Of a stretch of DNA of 64,000 nucleotides, positions 24,744 to 33,556 are shown in pieces (position 1 is the first letter of the stretch; every line of letters starts with the position of its first letter). Below the pieces are notes generated by a model. It was given only the letters and a program-made list of their open reading frames with translations, had not been told where the DNA came from and did no database searches. Source of the DNA: Paracraurococcus lichenis (GTDB lineage: Bacteria > Pseudomonadota > Alphaproteobacteria > Acetobacterales > Acetobacteraceae). The stretch spans positions 1 through 64,000 of the forward strand of contig NZ_JAUTWS010000016.1 in assembly GCF_030657435.1 (NCBI RefSeq), given 5' to 3'. The position numbers and the translations under genes were made by a program.

Positions 24744-25276
24744 GGGTTCTCGACCTCCACATTTCTCGTAACCTTTCTTCCTTGCTGCACTGAAGTGGCA
24801 GTGTGCCTCCTTTTCCGCGCGCCCGGACTGCGTTGGTTCGAAGAGAAGCCCGACATGCAGTCGATCGGATGAAAGACGTCGTGACCAGGTTGGTGTCGTC
24901 CCGCCGGCGCTTCGACTTCCCTCCCGCCGACATGCCGCGCGCCGTCCAGAACAAATTCTGGCCATGACAGCCGGCGATTGCCTGCCGTCGCTGCCGTCGT
25001 CGCCAATCCTCAAGGCCGCAATCGGAGAGGAGCGGATCGGGGATTGCCCTGAAATTCGTAAGCCTTCACCGACGGCTGCGGGCGTGGTGGCCTGACGCGG
25101 CTCAGTGCCCGCTTTCGACGTCGTGACGGGGCTGCCGTGAGGGGCTGATTCTGGCCCTTCAGACGGCGTTGCAGGCAGTCTCCTGGCCGCAGGCCGCCAT
25201 GTGGAAGCCTGCTGATCGCGCGCTGGTTGGGGATTTCGGCTCCGGCCAGGCGCTGACGGATGACCAGTTCCGGCTC
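24744..25276. other. Intergenic region without recognised gene
   Basis: About 530 bp between the short LOV gene and the EamA gene. The first 100 bp shares the lower G+C of the LOV gene and includes a small inverted repeat CACTG/CAGTG at about 24787-24803. This is probably the LOV gene promoter and leader. The rest is G+C-rich with no supported feature. Confidence 0.45.
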
Positions 25277-26191
25277 TCAGCGCCCGATCAGCACGAGGAC
25301 GACGCCCAGCACGACCGTCAGGGCGCCGGCGATCTCGGCCGGCTTCGCGCTCTCGCGCAGGTAGAAGCGGCCGAAGAGCAGGGTGAAGATGATCTCCACC
25401 TGCCCCACCGCCCGCACCAGGGCGACGGGCGCGAGCGCGAAGGCGGTGAACCAGCAGGCGGAGCCGCAGGCCGAGAGCGCGCCGACCTGCGCGCTGGTCC
25501 GCCAGGTCGTCAGCACGGCGCGGGCCTGGTCGGGCTCGCGCGCCAGCAGCCAGCCGCCCTGCATGGCGGTCTGCAGGATATTGGCCGTCACCAGCACGAC
25601 GAGGGCGCGCAGGATCGGGTCGTCGCCCGGCAGCGCCTGGTTCGCCGCCTTGATCAGCACGCTGGTCAGCGCGAAGAAGAAGCCGCTGGCCAGGCCGCAG
25701 AGCGCCGCCGGCTGCACCGTCGCCCGCAGCAACTCCCCCGCATTGCGCGCCTTGCCGGCGAGCGACAGCCAGAGCACGCCGCAGACGCCGATGCCGATGC
25801 CGACCCAGGCGAGTGCCGAGATGCGCTCGCCGAGCAGCAGCAGCGCCAGGATCGCGCCCTGCACCGCCTCGGTCTTCGCATAGGCCGTGCCGACCGCGAA
25901 GCCGCGATGGCCGAAGGCCATGATCAGCAGGTTGGTGCCGAGGATCTGGCCGAGCCCGCCCGCGGCGGCGAGCGCGACGAAGGCGAGGCTTGGCGCCGGC
26001 AGCGACCCGCCGATGACGAGCAAATAGAGGCCGAGCAGCAGCGCGCCGACCGGCACGCCGTAGAGGTAGCGCACCACGGCAGCGGCATTGACGGAAAGCT
26101 GGCCCCGCAGCTTCTGCTGCATGGCCGTGCGCCAGGTCTGGAAGAGCGCGGCGGCCAGGGTCACCGGCAGCCAGAGGGGCGAGAGGATCAT
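25277..26191 (-). CDS. EamA/DMT-family transporter
   Basis: 304-residue inner-membrane protein with ten predicted helices arranged as two EamA repeats, typical of drug/metabolite exporters. Examples are LAFVALAAAGGLGQILGTNL in the first half and GALSACGSACWFTAFALAPV in the second. It follows the second Bug gene after 34 bp on the same strand, so it is probably co-transcribed. The start at 26191 has a weak ribosome site. The transported molecule is unknown. Confidence 0.85.
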   Translation of the reverse strand: MILSPLWLPVTLAAALFQTWRTAMQQKLRGQLSVNAAAVVRYLYGVPVGALLLGLYLLVIGGSLPAPSLAFVALAAAGGLGQILGTNLLIMAFGHRGFAVGTAYAKTEAVQGAILALLLLGERISALAWVGIGIGVCGVLWLSLAGKARNAGELLRATVQPAALCGLASGFFFALTSVLIKAANQALPGDDPILRALVVLVTANILQTAMQGGWLLAREPDQARAVLTTWRTSAQVGALSACGSACWFTAFALAPVALVRAVGQVEIIFTLLFGRFYLRESAKPAEIAGALTVVLGVVLVLIGR

Positions 26192-26225
26192 CCGGGCGGC
26201 AGGCTGCGGTGGGGCCGCGCGCGCG

Positions 26226-27209
26226 TCAACTCGCGTCGAGCTGCAGGCCCTCCTTGCGGATGACCTCGCCCCACTTGCGGGTCTCCGCGCCGACCCAGTC
26301 GGCGAAGCCTTCCGGCGAGAGCTTCAGCGGCACGCCGCCGAGCTGGGCGAAGCGCTGCGCCGTCTCCGGCAGGTCGAGCATGGCGTTGATCTCGGCATTC
26401 ACCGACCGGACGACCGCGGGCGGCAGGCCGGCCGGGCCAAACAGGCCGAACCAGGTATTCACCTCGAAGCGCGCGAGCTCGGGCAGCGTCTCCCGCGCCG
26501 CCGGCACCTCCGGCAGCTCGGCATTGCGCTCGGCGCTGCTGACGCAGAGGGCGCGCAGCCGTCCCGCGCGGATATGCTCGATGACGCCGGTCAGGTTGTC
26601 GAAGAGGAAGCCGACATTGCCGGCGATCAGCTCGATCTGCGCCGGGGCGGAGCCGCGGAAGGCGACGTGGATCGCCTCGACGCCGAGGAGCTGCAGCATC
26701 CAGACCGGCGTCAGGTGGGTGGACTGGCCGACGCCGGTGGAGGCGTAGCTGACCTTCCCGGGATTGGCGCGCAGCCAGGCGGCGAAGCCGGCCATGTCGC
26801 GCACCGGCGAATCCGCGTTCACCACCAGCACGTTCGGGCCGCGGATCTGCCCGGCAATGGGCGTGAGCTGCTGCGGCGCATAGGGCAGGTTGCGGAACAG
26901 CGTATAGGCGATCGCCTGCGGCCCGACATTGCCCGAGAGCAGCGTGGTGCCGTCCGGCCGCGCCCGCACGGCTTCCAGCGTGCCGATGGTGCCGCCGGCG
27001 CCGGTGCGGTTCTCGACCACCACGGGCGTGCCCCAGCGCGCCTGCAGGTATTGGGCACAGAGGCGGCCCATGATGTCGGTGGTGCCGCCGGCGGCGGCGG
27101 GGACGATGATCCGCACCTGCTGGCCGGGCCGCCAGGACTGCGCCCGGGCGCGCGGCGCGAGCAGCAGGGCGGGCGCGGCGAGCGCCGCGCGGCGCGTGAC
27201 GGCAGCCAT
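26226..27209 (-). CDS. Bug-family binding protein, tandem copy 2
   Basis: 327-residue periplasmic Bug/TctC-type binding protein. It has a short signal (RRAALAAPALLLAPRARAQ), VRIIVPAAAGGTTDIMGR, VVENRTGAGGTIG and IHVAFRGSAPAQIELI. Its ATG shares one base with the stop of the preceding Bug gene (TGATG). The two are clear paralogues from tandem duplication, with the same C-terminal motif KWGEVIRKEGLQL. No TctAB permease is nearby. Confidence 0.9.
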   Translation of the reverse strand: MAAVTRRAALAAPALLLAPRARAQSWRPGQQVRIIVPAAAGGTTDIMGRLCAQYLQARWGTPVVVENRTGAGGTIGTLEAVRARPDGTTLLSGNVGPQAIAYTLFRNLPYAPQQLTPIAGQIRGPNVLVVNADSPVRDMAGFAAWLRANPGKVSYASTGVGQSTHLTPVWMLQLLGVEAIHVAFRGSAPAQIELIAGNVGFLFDNLTGVIEHIRAGRLRALCVSSAERNAELPEVPAARETLPELARFEVNTWFGLFGPAGLPPAVVRSVNAEINAMLDLPETAQRFAQLGGVPLKLSPEGFADWVGAETRKWGEVIRKEGLQLDAS

Positions 27210-28204
27210 CACCCGATCTCCAGTTGCAGGCCTTCCTTGCGGATGACCTCGCCCCACTTCTCGATCTCGGCATTGACGAAGGCCGCGTAGTCCTCCGGCG
27301 TGCCGGCGAGGGCGACGCCGCCCATCTCCCGCCAGCGGGCCTTCACCTCCTCCGTGCCGTGCCACTGCATCATCGCGGCATTGATGCTGTCCACCACCGG
27401 CCGCGGCGTCGCCGCGGGGACGAAGATGCCGAACCAGGTGTTGACGTCGAACTTCGCCAGTTCCGGCAGCGTCTCCCGCGCCGCGGGAAGGTCGGGAAGC
27501 TGGTGGTTGCGGTCGGCCGAGGAGACCGCCAGCGCCCGCACCCGGCCGGCGCGGATCTGGCTGATGCCGCTGGTGAGGTTGTCCCACATGAACTGGATAT
27601 TGCCCGCGACCAGTTCCAGCGCCGCCGGGCCGGCGCCGCGGAAGGGGACGTGCACAGCCTCCGTCCCCGTCGCCTGGCAGAACCAGACGCCGGTCAGATG
27701 CGGGCTCTGCCCGACGCCGGGCGAGCCGAAGCTGAGCCTGCCAGGGTTCTTCTTCAGATGCGCGACCAGTTCCGGCAGGGTAGTGGCGGGGACGGAGGGG
27801 TGCACCACCAGCACGTTCGGCCCGCGCACGGTGCCGCAGACCGGGGTCAGGTCCTCCCGCCGGTAAGGGAGCGAGCGGTAGAGCGAGAGGCCGATGGCCT
27901 GCGGCCCGATATTGCCGAGCAGCAGGGTATGCCCGTCCGGCGCCGCCCGCACCACCTCCTGCGTGCCGATCACGCCGCCGGCGCCGGAGCGGTTCTCCAC
28001 CACGCAGTTCTGGCCGTAATGGGCCTGCAGGAAGGGGGCGAGGAGGCGGGCGCTGATATCGGCGGTGCCGCCCGGCGCGGCGGGGACGACGATGCGGATG
28101 GCCTGGCTCGGCCGCCAGGAGGAGGACCCACCCTGGGCGCGGGCCACCAGGGGGAGGGCAAGCAGCGGCAGGGCGAGCGCGGCGCGGCGCGTGGCGAGAG
28201 GCAT
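27209..28204 (-). CDS. Bug-family binding protein, tandem copy 1
   Basis: 331-residue Bug/TctC-type periplasmic protein. Features are a signal (RRAALALPLLALPLVARAQ), IRIVVPAAPGGTADISAR, VVENRSGAGGVIG, VHVPFRGAGPAALELV and the C-terminal KWGEVIRKEGLQLEIG. First gene of a three-gene run with its paralogue and an EamA transporter. The start at 28204 has CGGGAA upstream. Ligand unknown; the family binds mostly small carboxylates, amino acids or nicotinate-like acids. Confidence 0.9.
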   Translation of the reverse strand: MPLATRRAALALPLLALPLVARAQGGSSSWRPSQAIRIVVPAAPGGTADISARLLAPFLQAHYGQNCVVENRSGAGGVIGTQEVVRAAPDGHTLLLGNIGPQAIGLSLYRSLPYRREDLTPVCGTVRGPNVLVVHPSVPATTLPELVAHLKKNPGRLSFGSPGVGQSPHLTGVWFCQATGTEAVHVPFRGAGPAALELVAGNIQFMWDNLTSGISQIRAGRVRALAVSSADRNHQLPDLPAARETLPELAKFDVNTWFGIFVPAATPRPVVDSINAAMMQWHGTEEVKARWREMGGVALAGTPEDYAAFVNAEIEKWGEVIRKEGLQLEIG

Positions 28205-28287
28205 GGCGTTTCCCGGTTGGTCTTGCCGCGCAACATGGCGCCGAAGGCCGCGGCGGGAAAGGGGCGGCGCGGCCGGCGCGCCGGTCC

Positions 28288-29364
28288 TCAGGACGGCGCC
28301 GCCACCAGCCCCAGCCCGTTCAGGCCGGTCAGCGTCTCCGGCCAGCGCCTTGCCTCGGCCGATTGCAGCAGGATGCGCGCCCAGGCGACCCAGCCGGACC
28401 AGGCGATGCGCTTGTCCCAGGCCACGCCCCAGTCCTGCAGCAGGTCGAGACCCGCCCGCGCCTGCCCCGCCGCCATGTCCCAGTCGCCGGCGATAAGGGC
28501 GAGTTGCGCCAGCATCAGCCGCGGCTCACCGACATAGGGGTTCTGGGCGATGCAGGCCTCGAGCGCCCGGTGGGTCGGGCCCATCCCGCCCATCGGCAGG
28601 CCGCGGGTGACCGCCTGCCAATAGAGGGCGCAGGCCGCCATCTCCTCGGCCGGATCCAGCACCGCGGTGCAGCGGGCGAAGACCGGCGGGGTCGGCAGCC
28701 CCCATTCCTCCGGCAGGTCGGAGAGGACGCGGCCGAGGCGCGAGAGCATCGAGAGCGCCGTCGCGGTCGGCTTCAGCGGCCCGGGCCAGAGCGAGGCGGC
28801 CCAGTTCTCCCGGGTCGGGCGTGGCCTCTGGAAGGGAAAGCCCGCGAAGATCTCGTCCTGCCAGGAATGCCACTGCTCCGCCACGTCTGCCATGGTGGCG
28901 ATGGCGAAGACCGCGACGTCGCGGGCCGAGAGGAGGACGGGCGGCGCCCCGTCCCGTTCCAGCGCCATCCCCTCCTCGGGCAGGTCCTCCTCGTCAAGCA
29001 GGCGCTGCGTGAAGAGGCTGCGCGGCATGATGCAGAAGGTGTGGATCAGCCGCTCCGCCTCGGTGCCCAGGGCCTCGGCCAGTTCCGCCCGGTTGCCGGC
29101 GCCGTCGAAGAGCTTCAGGTCCACGTATTCGTTGGAATAGACGCTGTGGAAGAGGCCGAGGAGGCGCACCTCCCGCGGCTGGTCCCAGAGGGTCAGGGTG
29201 CGGAGCACGCCGAGCAGGTGGTCCCGGAAGGTACCGGCCTTGTGCCAGTCCTCCCCGGCGCTGCGGGCGAGGAGCAGGTCGAGCAGCCGCGGCATCTCCG
29301 GATCGACGCGGGCCCAGTCATCGGCGAGCAGGGCCCGGAGATGCGGATGCAGGCGCTCAGGCAT
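28288..29364 (-). CDS. DUF6817-domain protein
   Basis: 358-residue cytoplasmic protein. The N-terminal half resembles the HD-like DUF6817 family: FRDHLLGVLRTLTLWDQP, LLGLFHSVYSNEYVDLKLF and later ARDVAVFAIATMADVAEQWH. The C-terminal half (about 190-340) is helical, TPR-like, and rich in Trp and Ala. The biochemical role is unknown. It is divergent from hemA across 272 bp that contain an FNR-like site. Confidence 0.7.
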   Translation of the reverse strand: MPERLHPHLRALLADDWARVDPEMPRLLDLLLARSAGEDWHKAGTFRDHLLGVLRTLTLWDQPREVRLLGLFHSVYSNEYVDLKLFDGAGNRAELAEALGTEAERLIHTFCIMPRSLFTQRLLDEEDLPEEGMALERDGAPPVLLSARDVAVFAIATMADVAEQWHSWQDEIFAGFPFQRPRPTRENWAASLWPGPLKPTATALSMLSRLGRVLSDLPEEWGLPTPPVFARCTAVLDPAEEMAACALYWQAVTRGLPMGGMGPTHRALEACIAQNPYVGEPRLMLAQLALIAGDWDMAAGQARAGLDLLQDWGVAWDKRIAWSGWVAWARILLQSAEARRWPETLTGLNGLGLVAAPS

Positions 29365-29485
29365 CGGACACCCTAGCGGCGCCGACCTGTTCTCGTTGCA
29401 GGAGCCCGATCTTCGTCATGCCCTCGCCCTCCCCGGCCTGCGCCAGCCTACCGGCCCGACCGTTGCCGGCAAGCGCCCGCGCCGC

Positions 29486-29499
29486 TTGATCTGGATCAT
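29486..29499. promoter_or_regulatory. FNR/FnrL-type operator upstream of hemA
   Basis: TTGATCTGGATCAT matches the FNR consensus TTGAT-N4-ATCAA in nine of ten defined positions. It lies 137 bp upstream of the hemA start, in the shared region with the divergent DUF6817 gene. In Rhodobacter, hemA is a known FnrL target, which supports oxygen-responsive control here. Confidence 0.6.
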
Positions 29500-29636
29500 G
29501 GCGCCGGGCCGCCCCGCGCGGTCCCGTGAGCCGGAGCATCGTCACCGCCGCGGCACAGGGTTGCGGCCGATTCATCGGGTTTTTCCGGCCAATGCCGCTC
29601 CCTTCCGCCACGCCCGTGCTACATCTGCGCGCCATC

Positions 29637-30866
29637 ATGCAGACCCGCGCCACCCTCCTCGCCCATGCCCGCGACACGCTCGGCGCCATGCGCCGGGAGG
29701 GCCGCTACCGCGAATTCGCGCATCTGGAGAAGCTGGCCGGCCGCTTCCCGGTCTATCGCTGGCACCGGCCGGAGGGCGTGCGGGAGGTGACCGTCTGGTC
29801 CTCCAACGACTATCTCGGCATGGGCAACCACCCCGCGGTGCTCGAGGCAGCAGCGCGGGCGGTGGCGGAGCATGGCGCGGGCGCGGGCGGGACGCGCAAC
29901 ATCTCCGGCACCTCGCCGATCCATGCGGCGCTCGAGGCCGAGCTTGCCTCGCTGCACGGCAAGTCGGGGGCGCTGCTCTTCGGCAGCGGCTACATCGCCA
30001 ACGACGCCGCGATCTCCACGGTGCTCGAGGCGCTGCCGGGCTTCATCGTCTTCTCCGACGCCAAGAACCACGCCTCCATGATCGCCGGCATGCGCCACGC
30101 CAAGGGCGTGACCCGGGTGATCTGGAAGCACAACGACCTTGCCGACCTCGAAGCGAAGCTCGCCGCCGCCCCGGCGGAGGCGCCGAAGCTGATCGCCTTC
30201 GAGAGCGTCTATTCCATGGACGGCGACATCGCCCCGATCCACGCCATCTGCGACCTCGCCGAGCGCTACGGCGCCCTGACCTATCTGGACGAGGTGCATG
30301 CCGTCGGCCTCTACGGCGCGGGCGGCGGCGGCATCAGCGAGCGCGATGCGGCGGCCCATCGCATCGACCTGATCGAGGGCACGCTGGCCAAGGGCTTCGG
30401 CGTCTTCGGCGGCTATGTCGCGGGGGAGGCCGATCTGGTCGACTTCATCCGCAGCGTCGCGGGCGGGCTGATCTTCACCACCGCCCTGCCGCCTTCCGTC
30501 TCCGCCGCGGCGCTGGCCAGCGTCCGGGCCCTGAAGCAGGACCCGGCCCGGCGCGAGGCGCTGGCCGGGCGGGCGGCGGCGCTGAAGGCGGCGCTGGACG
30601 CGGCCGGCCTGCCCCGCATCCCGGGGCCGAGCCACATCGTCCCCGTCATGGTCGGCGAGGCCGAGCTCTGCCGGCAGGTCGCGCGGCGGCTGCTGGAGGA
30701 GCACAACCTCTACGCCACACCGATCAACTACCCGACGGTGCCGCGGGGGACGGAGCGGCTCCGGCTCTGCGCCACGCCCTTCCACACCGATGCGATGATC
30801 GCCGACCTCGTGCGGGCGCTGAAGGCGGTGCTGCCGGCGCGCGCCGTGCCGCTGGCGGCGGAGTAG
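29637..30866 (+). CDS. hemA: 5-aminolevulinate synthase
   Basis: 409-residue PLP enzyme condensing glycine and succinyl-CoA to 5-aminolevulinate, the first step of heme synthesis in alphaproteobacteria (C4 pathway). Visible are [25 protein letters not shown], the cofactor Asp in YLDEVHAVG (Asp218) and the Schiff-base Lys252 in [16 protein letters not shown] at 29637 gives the usual family length; upstream in-frame ATGs are in non-conserved sequence. An FNR-like site lies upstream. Confidence 0.96.
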   Translation: MQTRATLLAHARDTLGAMRREGRYREFAHLEKLAGRFPVYRWHRPEGVREVTVWSSNDYLGMGNHPAVLEAAARAVAEHGAGAGGTRNISGTSPIHAALEAELASLHGKSGALLFGSGYIANDAAISTVLEALPGFIVFSDAKNHASMIAGMRHAKGVTRVIWKHNDLADLEAKLAAAPAEAPKLIAFESVYSMDGDIAPIHAICDLAERYGALTYLDEVHAVGLYGAGGGGISERDAAAHRIDLIEGTLAKGFGVFGGYVAGEADLVDFIRSVAGGLIFTTALPPSVSAAALASVRALKQDPARREALAGRAAALKAALDAAGLPRIPGPSHIVPVMVGEAELCRQVARRLLEEHNLYATPINYPTVPRGTERLRLCATPFHTDAMIADLVRALKAVLPARAVPLAAE

Positions 30867-30871
30867 CGCGC

Positions 30872-31234
30872 CTACTCCATCCGCAGCGCGGTATCGCGGA
30901 TGGTGACGCGGGTGATGCGGCAGGCCTCGACCCCCTGCGTCTCCACCGCGCGGCCATCGGTCCAGACGGCACGGATGCCGTAGCGGCCCTTGCCCGGGAC
31001 GCGGAAGGGCAGCGTGCCGCCGGGCGGCAATTCCCCGGCCGCGAGCAGGTCGGCGCCCCAGGCCCCGGCGCCCGGTGGCGCCAGGAAGAACTGCTCGATC
31101 GGCTGGCCGGAGGCATTGGCCAGCACCGCCCCGCAGGACCGGTCGCCGGCGCATGCGGCGAGCAGCGGCAGCAGCGAGAGAAGGCGCAACGCCGCCACCC
31201 CGCACCGGGCGGACAGGCGCCGGAATTCGGACAT
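30872..31234 (-). CDS. Small lipoprotein, hypothetical
   Basis: 120-residue protein with a hydrophobic leader ending in the lipobox LLAACAG, predicting lipid attachment at Cys28. The mature domain of about 90 residues is beta-rich by appearance (RVPGKGRYGIRAVWTDGR), resembling small Tat-pathway or copper-type beta-sandwiches but not recognised. Convergent with hemA, ending 5 bp from its stop. No operon partner is evident. Confidence 0.65.
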   Translation of the reverse strand: MSEFRRLSARCGVAALRLLSLLPLLAACAGDRSCGAVLANASGQPIEQFFLAPPGAGAWGADLLAAGELPPGGTLPFRVPGKGRYGIRAVWTDGRAVETQGVEACRITRVTIRDTALRME

Positions 31235-31308
31235 GTCAGGGATCCCGTTCGGCCGGGCGCATGGTCGGGTGCGGCGCCGCAGGGGTCAATCCGCGGCGGC
31301 CGCCCCGG

Positions 31309-31530
31309 TCATGACGCTACGCCGGCGGCACGGGCCGCGAGGACCTCGGCCAGCACGCGCTGCAGGTCGGCATGTTCCGGGCTGCCGCGGCGGACCGTCC
31401 AGGACCGGTCATGGACATGCCAGGGCAGCTTCGCCCGCCGCAGCTTGCGCTCGAAATGCCGGGGCTCGATGCCGGCCTCGTTCGCCATCTGGGCGGCGGT
31501 GACGAGGTCGGCGCGGTCGGGCTTGGCCAT
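31309..31530 (-). CDS. Small helical protein after acyl-CoA dehydrogenase
   Basis: 73-residue basic protein. The segment LVTAAQMANEAGIEPRHFERKLRRAKLPWH looks like a helix-turn-helix of the excisionase/MerR sort, but no family is assigned. ATG at 31530 has GAGGAG upstream and begins 6 bp after the dehydrogenase stop, so it is the last gene of the acyl-CoA operon and could be a small regulator. Confidence 0.6.
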   Translation of the reverse strand: MAKPDRADLVTAAQMANEAGIEPRHFERKLRRAKLPWHVHDRSWTVRRGSPEHADLQRVLAEVLAARAAGVAS

Positions 31531-31536
31531 GGCTCC

Positions 31537-32706
31537 TCAGCCCGGCATCCCGAGCACGTTCTTGCTCAGGATGTTGCGCTGGATCTCGTTCGACCCGCCA
31601 TAGATCGTCGCCGGCCGCGCCTGGATGTAGAGGCCGCCGATATTGAGGTCGCGGTTGCCCTCCATCGGCTCCATCAGCCCGGCATTCTCCCCGGCGATCT
31701 CCAGCATGGTGTCGGTGATCTTCTGGAAGAGCTCGGTCTGGATGATCTTCAGCATGGAGACGTCGGGACCGAGCGACTGGCCGCGCTTGAGACGGTCGAC
31801 GAAGGTGCCGTAGAGCGCCTTCAGGTCCTCGAATTCCAGCCGCAGCTTCGCGTAGCTGTCCTGGAACTGCGGGTCCTCGGCGACGCCCATGCGCTCGGCG
31901 AGGATCTTCAGGCGCGAGAGGGCATAGCCCGACTGCCGCGGGGAGCCCAGGAAGATGCGCTCGAAGCCGAGCAGCGCCTTGGCCATGTCCCAGCCCTTGT
32001 TGAGCTGGCCGACCAGGTTCTCCTTCGGCACCCGGACATTGTCGAAGAAGGTCTCGCAGAACTCGTCATGCATCTCGAGGTTGATGATGGGACGCACGGT
32101 GATGCCGGGCGTCTTCATGTCCACCAGGAGGAAGCTGATCCCTTCCTGCTTCTTGGCATTCTTGTCCGTGCGGACGAGCAGGAAGATCCAGTTCGCGTCC
32201 ATCGCCAGCGTGGTCCAGATCTTCTGGCCGTTGACGACGTAGTGGTCGCCGTCCAGCACCGCCTCGGTCCGCAGCGCCGCGAGATCGGAGCCCGCGCCCG
32301 GCTCGGAATAGCCCTGGCACCAGATATGCTCGCCGGTCAGGATCTTCGGCAGGAAGCGCTGCTTCTGCTCCTCCGTCCCGTACTTGATGACGAGCGGCCC
32401 GAGCATGACGATGCCGTGGTCGTTGGTCCGCGCCACGCCGTGGCGCTCGTATTCCTCGGTCAGGATGATCTGCTTCGCGGGCGAGAGGCCGAGGCCGCCA
32501 TGCGCCGATGGCCAGCCGGGGCAGAGCCAGCCCTTCTCGGCCAACTTGAAGTACCATTCCTTGTTCTCGTCCCAGTGCAGGCGCTTCGGCGGGTTGCGCA
32601 GGTGCTCCGGGTAGTTCTCGTGCAGGAAGGCGCGTACGACCTGGCGGAAATGCTCGTCCTCCAGCCCGTCGAGCTCCGCGGGCGGCGGGATGCGGATGGC
32701 GTCCAT
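31537..32706 (-). CDS. Acyl-CoA dehydrogenase, probable catalytic subunit
   Basis: 389-residue FAD-dependent acyl-CoA dehydrogenase introducing an alpha,beta double bond. The FAD/substrate motif CQGYSEPGAGSDLA and NGQKIWTT are present. The usual C-terminal base site reads IYGGSNEIQRN, with Gly where medium-chain enzymes have Glu. A Glu sits instead in LLGFERIFL (Glu249), matching the alternative base position of isovaleryl-CoA and some heteromeric FadE enzymes. The partner gene two positions upstream lacks both bases. ATG at 32706, one base after the hydratase stop. Confidence 0.9.
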   Translation of the reverse strand: MDAIRIPPPAELDGLEDEHFRQVVRAFLHENYPEHLRNPPKRLHWDENKEWYFKLAEKGWLCPGWPSAHGGLGLSPAKQIILTEEYERHGVARTNDHGIVMLGPLVIKYGTEEQKQRFLPKILTGEHIWCQGYSEPGAGSDLAALRTEAVLDGDHYVVNGQKIWTTLAMDANWIFLLVRTDKNAKKQEGISFLLVDMKTPGITVRPIINLEMHDEFCETFFDNVRVPKENLVGQLNKGWDMAKALLGFERIFLGSPRQSGYALSRLKILAERMGVAEDPQFQDSYAKLRLEFEDLKALYGTFVDRLKRGQSLGPDVSMLKIIQTELFQKITDTMLEIAGENAGLMEPMEGNRDLNIGGLYIQARPATIYGGSNEIQRNILSKNVLGMPG

Positions 32707-32707
32707 C

Positions 32708-33556
32708 TCAGGCTCCCCTGAATTGCGGCTTGCGCTTGCCGAGGAAGGCGGCGCGGCCCTCGGCGAAATCCTCTGTCAGGAACAGGGTGGACTGGAAATG
32801 CCGCTCCTGCTCCAGGGCGCGGTCCAGCCCCTCCCCCAGCATCTGCTTGGTCAGCGCCATGGGCGCCGGCGCCTGCTCGGCGAGGAAGCGCGCCTTCTCC
32901 AGCGCCACCTGCAGGGCATGGCCCTGCGGCACGACCTGGTCGATGAGGCCGATGCGCTCCGCCTCCGGCGCGCTCAGCATGGTGTGGTAGAGCATGATCT
33001 GCCGCGCCCGGCCCTGCCCGACGCGCAGCGGCAGGGTATGCGGCAGGCCGAGATCGGGCATCAGCCCGATCTTGCCGAAGCCGGCGGCGAAGCGCGCATC
33101 CTCCGCCGCCACGATCGTGTCGCAGGCGCAGGCCAGCGACAGGCCACCGCCGACGCAGACGCCCTCCACCGCGGCGACCACCGGCAGGCTGCCGAGGACC
33201 ATGAGGCGGATGAGCTGGTGCGTCAGCCGCATCCGCTCCCGGCCGCTCAGCGCATCCTTCACGTCCATGCCGGAGATGTCGCCGCCCGAGCAGAAATGGC
33301 CGCCCGCGCCGGTCAGCACCACGGCGCGGATGGCCTTGTCGGCCTGCGCCTGCTCCAGCGCCGAGATCAGCGCGATGCGGATCGGCATGGCCAGTGCATT
33401 GCGCCGCGCCGGCTGGTCCATGGTGAGGATGAGGACGGGGCCGTCCCGCTCCTCGATGACGCGGATCGCGGAGGCCTGGGCTTCAGCGGCCTCCGGCCCA
33501 TGCCCCGCGGGCCCTCCGCGCAGCGCGGCGGCCCGGTCCATCCCCGACCCGCTCAT
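32708..33556 (-). CDS. Enoyl-CoA hydratase/isomerase family protein
   Basis: 282-residue crotonase-fold enzyme hydrating the enoyl-CoA made by the flanking dehydrogenases. Visible are QPARRNALAMPI, HFCSGGDISGMD (oxyanion hole) and GVCVGGGLSLACACD. The usual catalytic Glu pair region reads AAGFGKIGLMPDLG, so one of the two hydratase acids is replaced and isomerase activity is possible. ATG at 33556 overlaps the upstream dehydrogenase stop by 4 bp. The first 30 residues are low-complexity. Confidence 0.88.
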   Translation of the reverse strand: MSGSGMDRAAALRGGPAGHGPEAAEAQASAIRVIEERDGPVLILTMDQPARRNALAMPIRIALISALEQAQADKAIRAVVLTGAGGHFCSGGDISGMDVKDALSGRERMRLTHQLIRLMVLGSLPVVAAVEGVCVGGGLSLACACDTIVAAEDARFAAGFGKIGLMPDLGLPHTLPLRVGQGRARQIMLYHTMLSAPEAERIGLIDQVVPQGHALQVALEKARFLAEQAPAPMALTKQMLGEGLDRALEQERHFQSTLFLTEDFAEGRAAFLGKRKPQFRGA

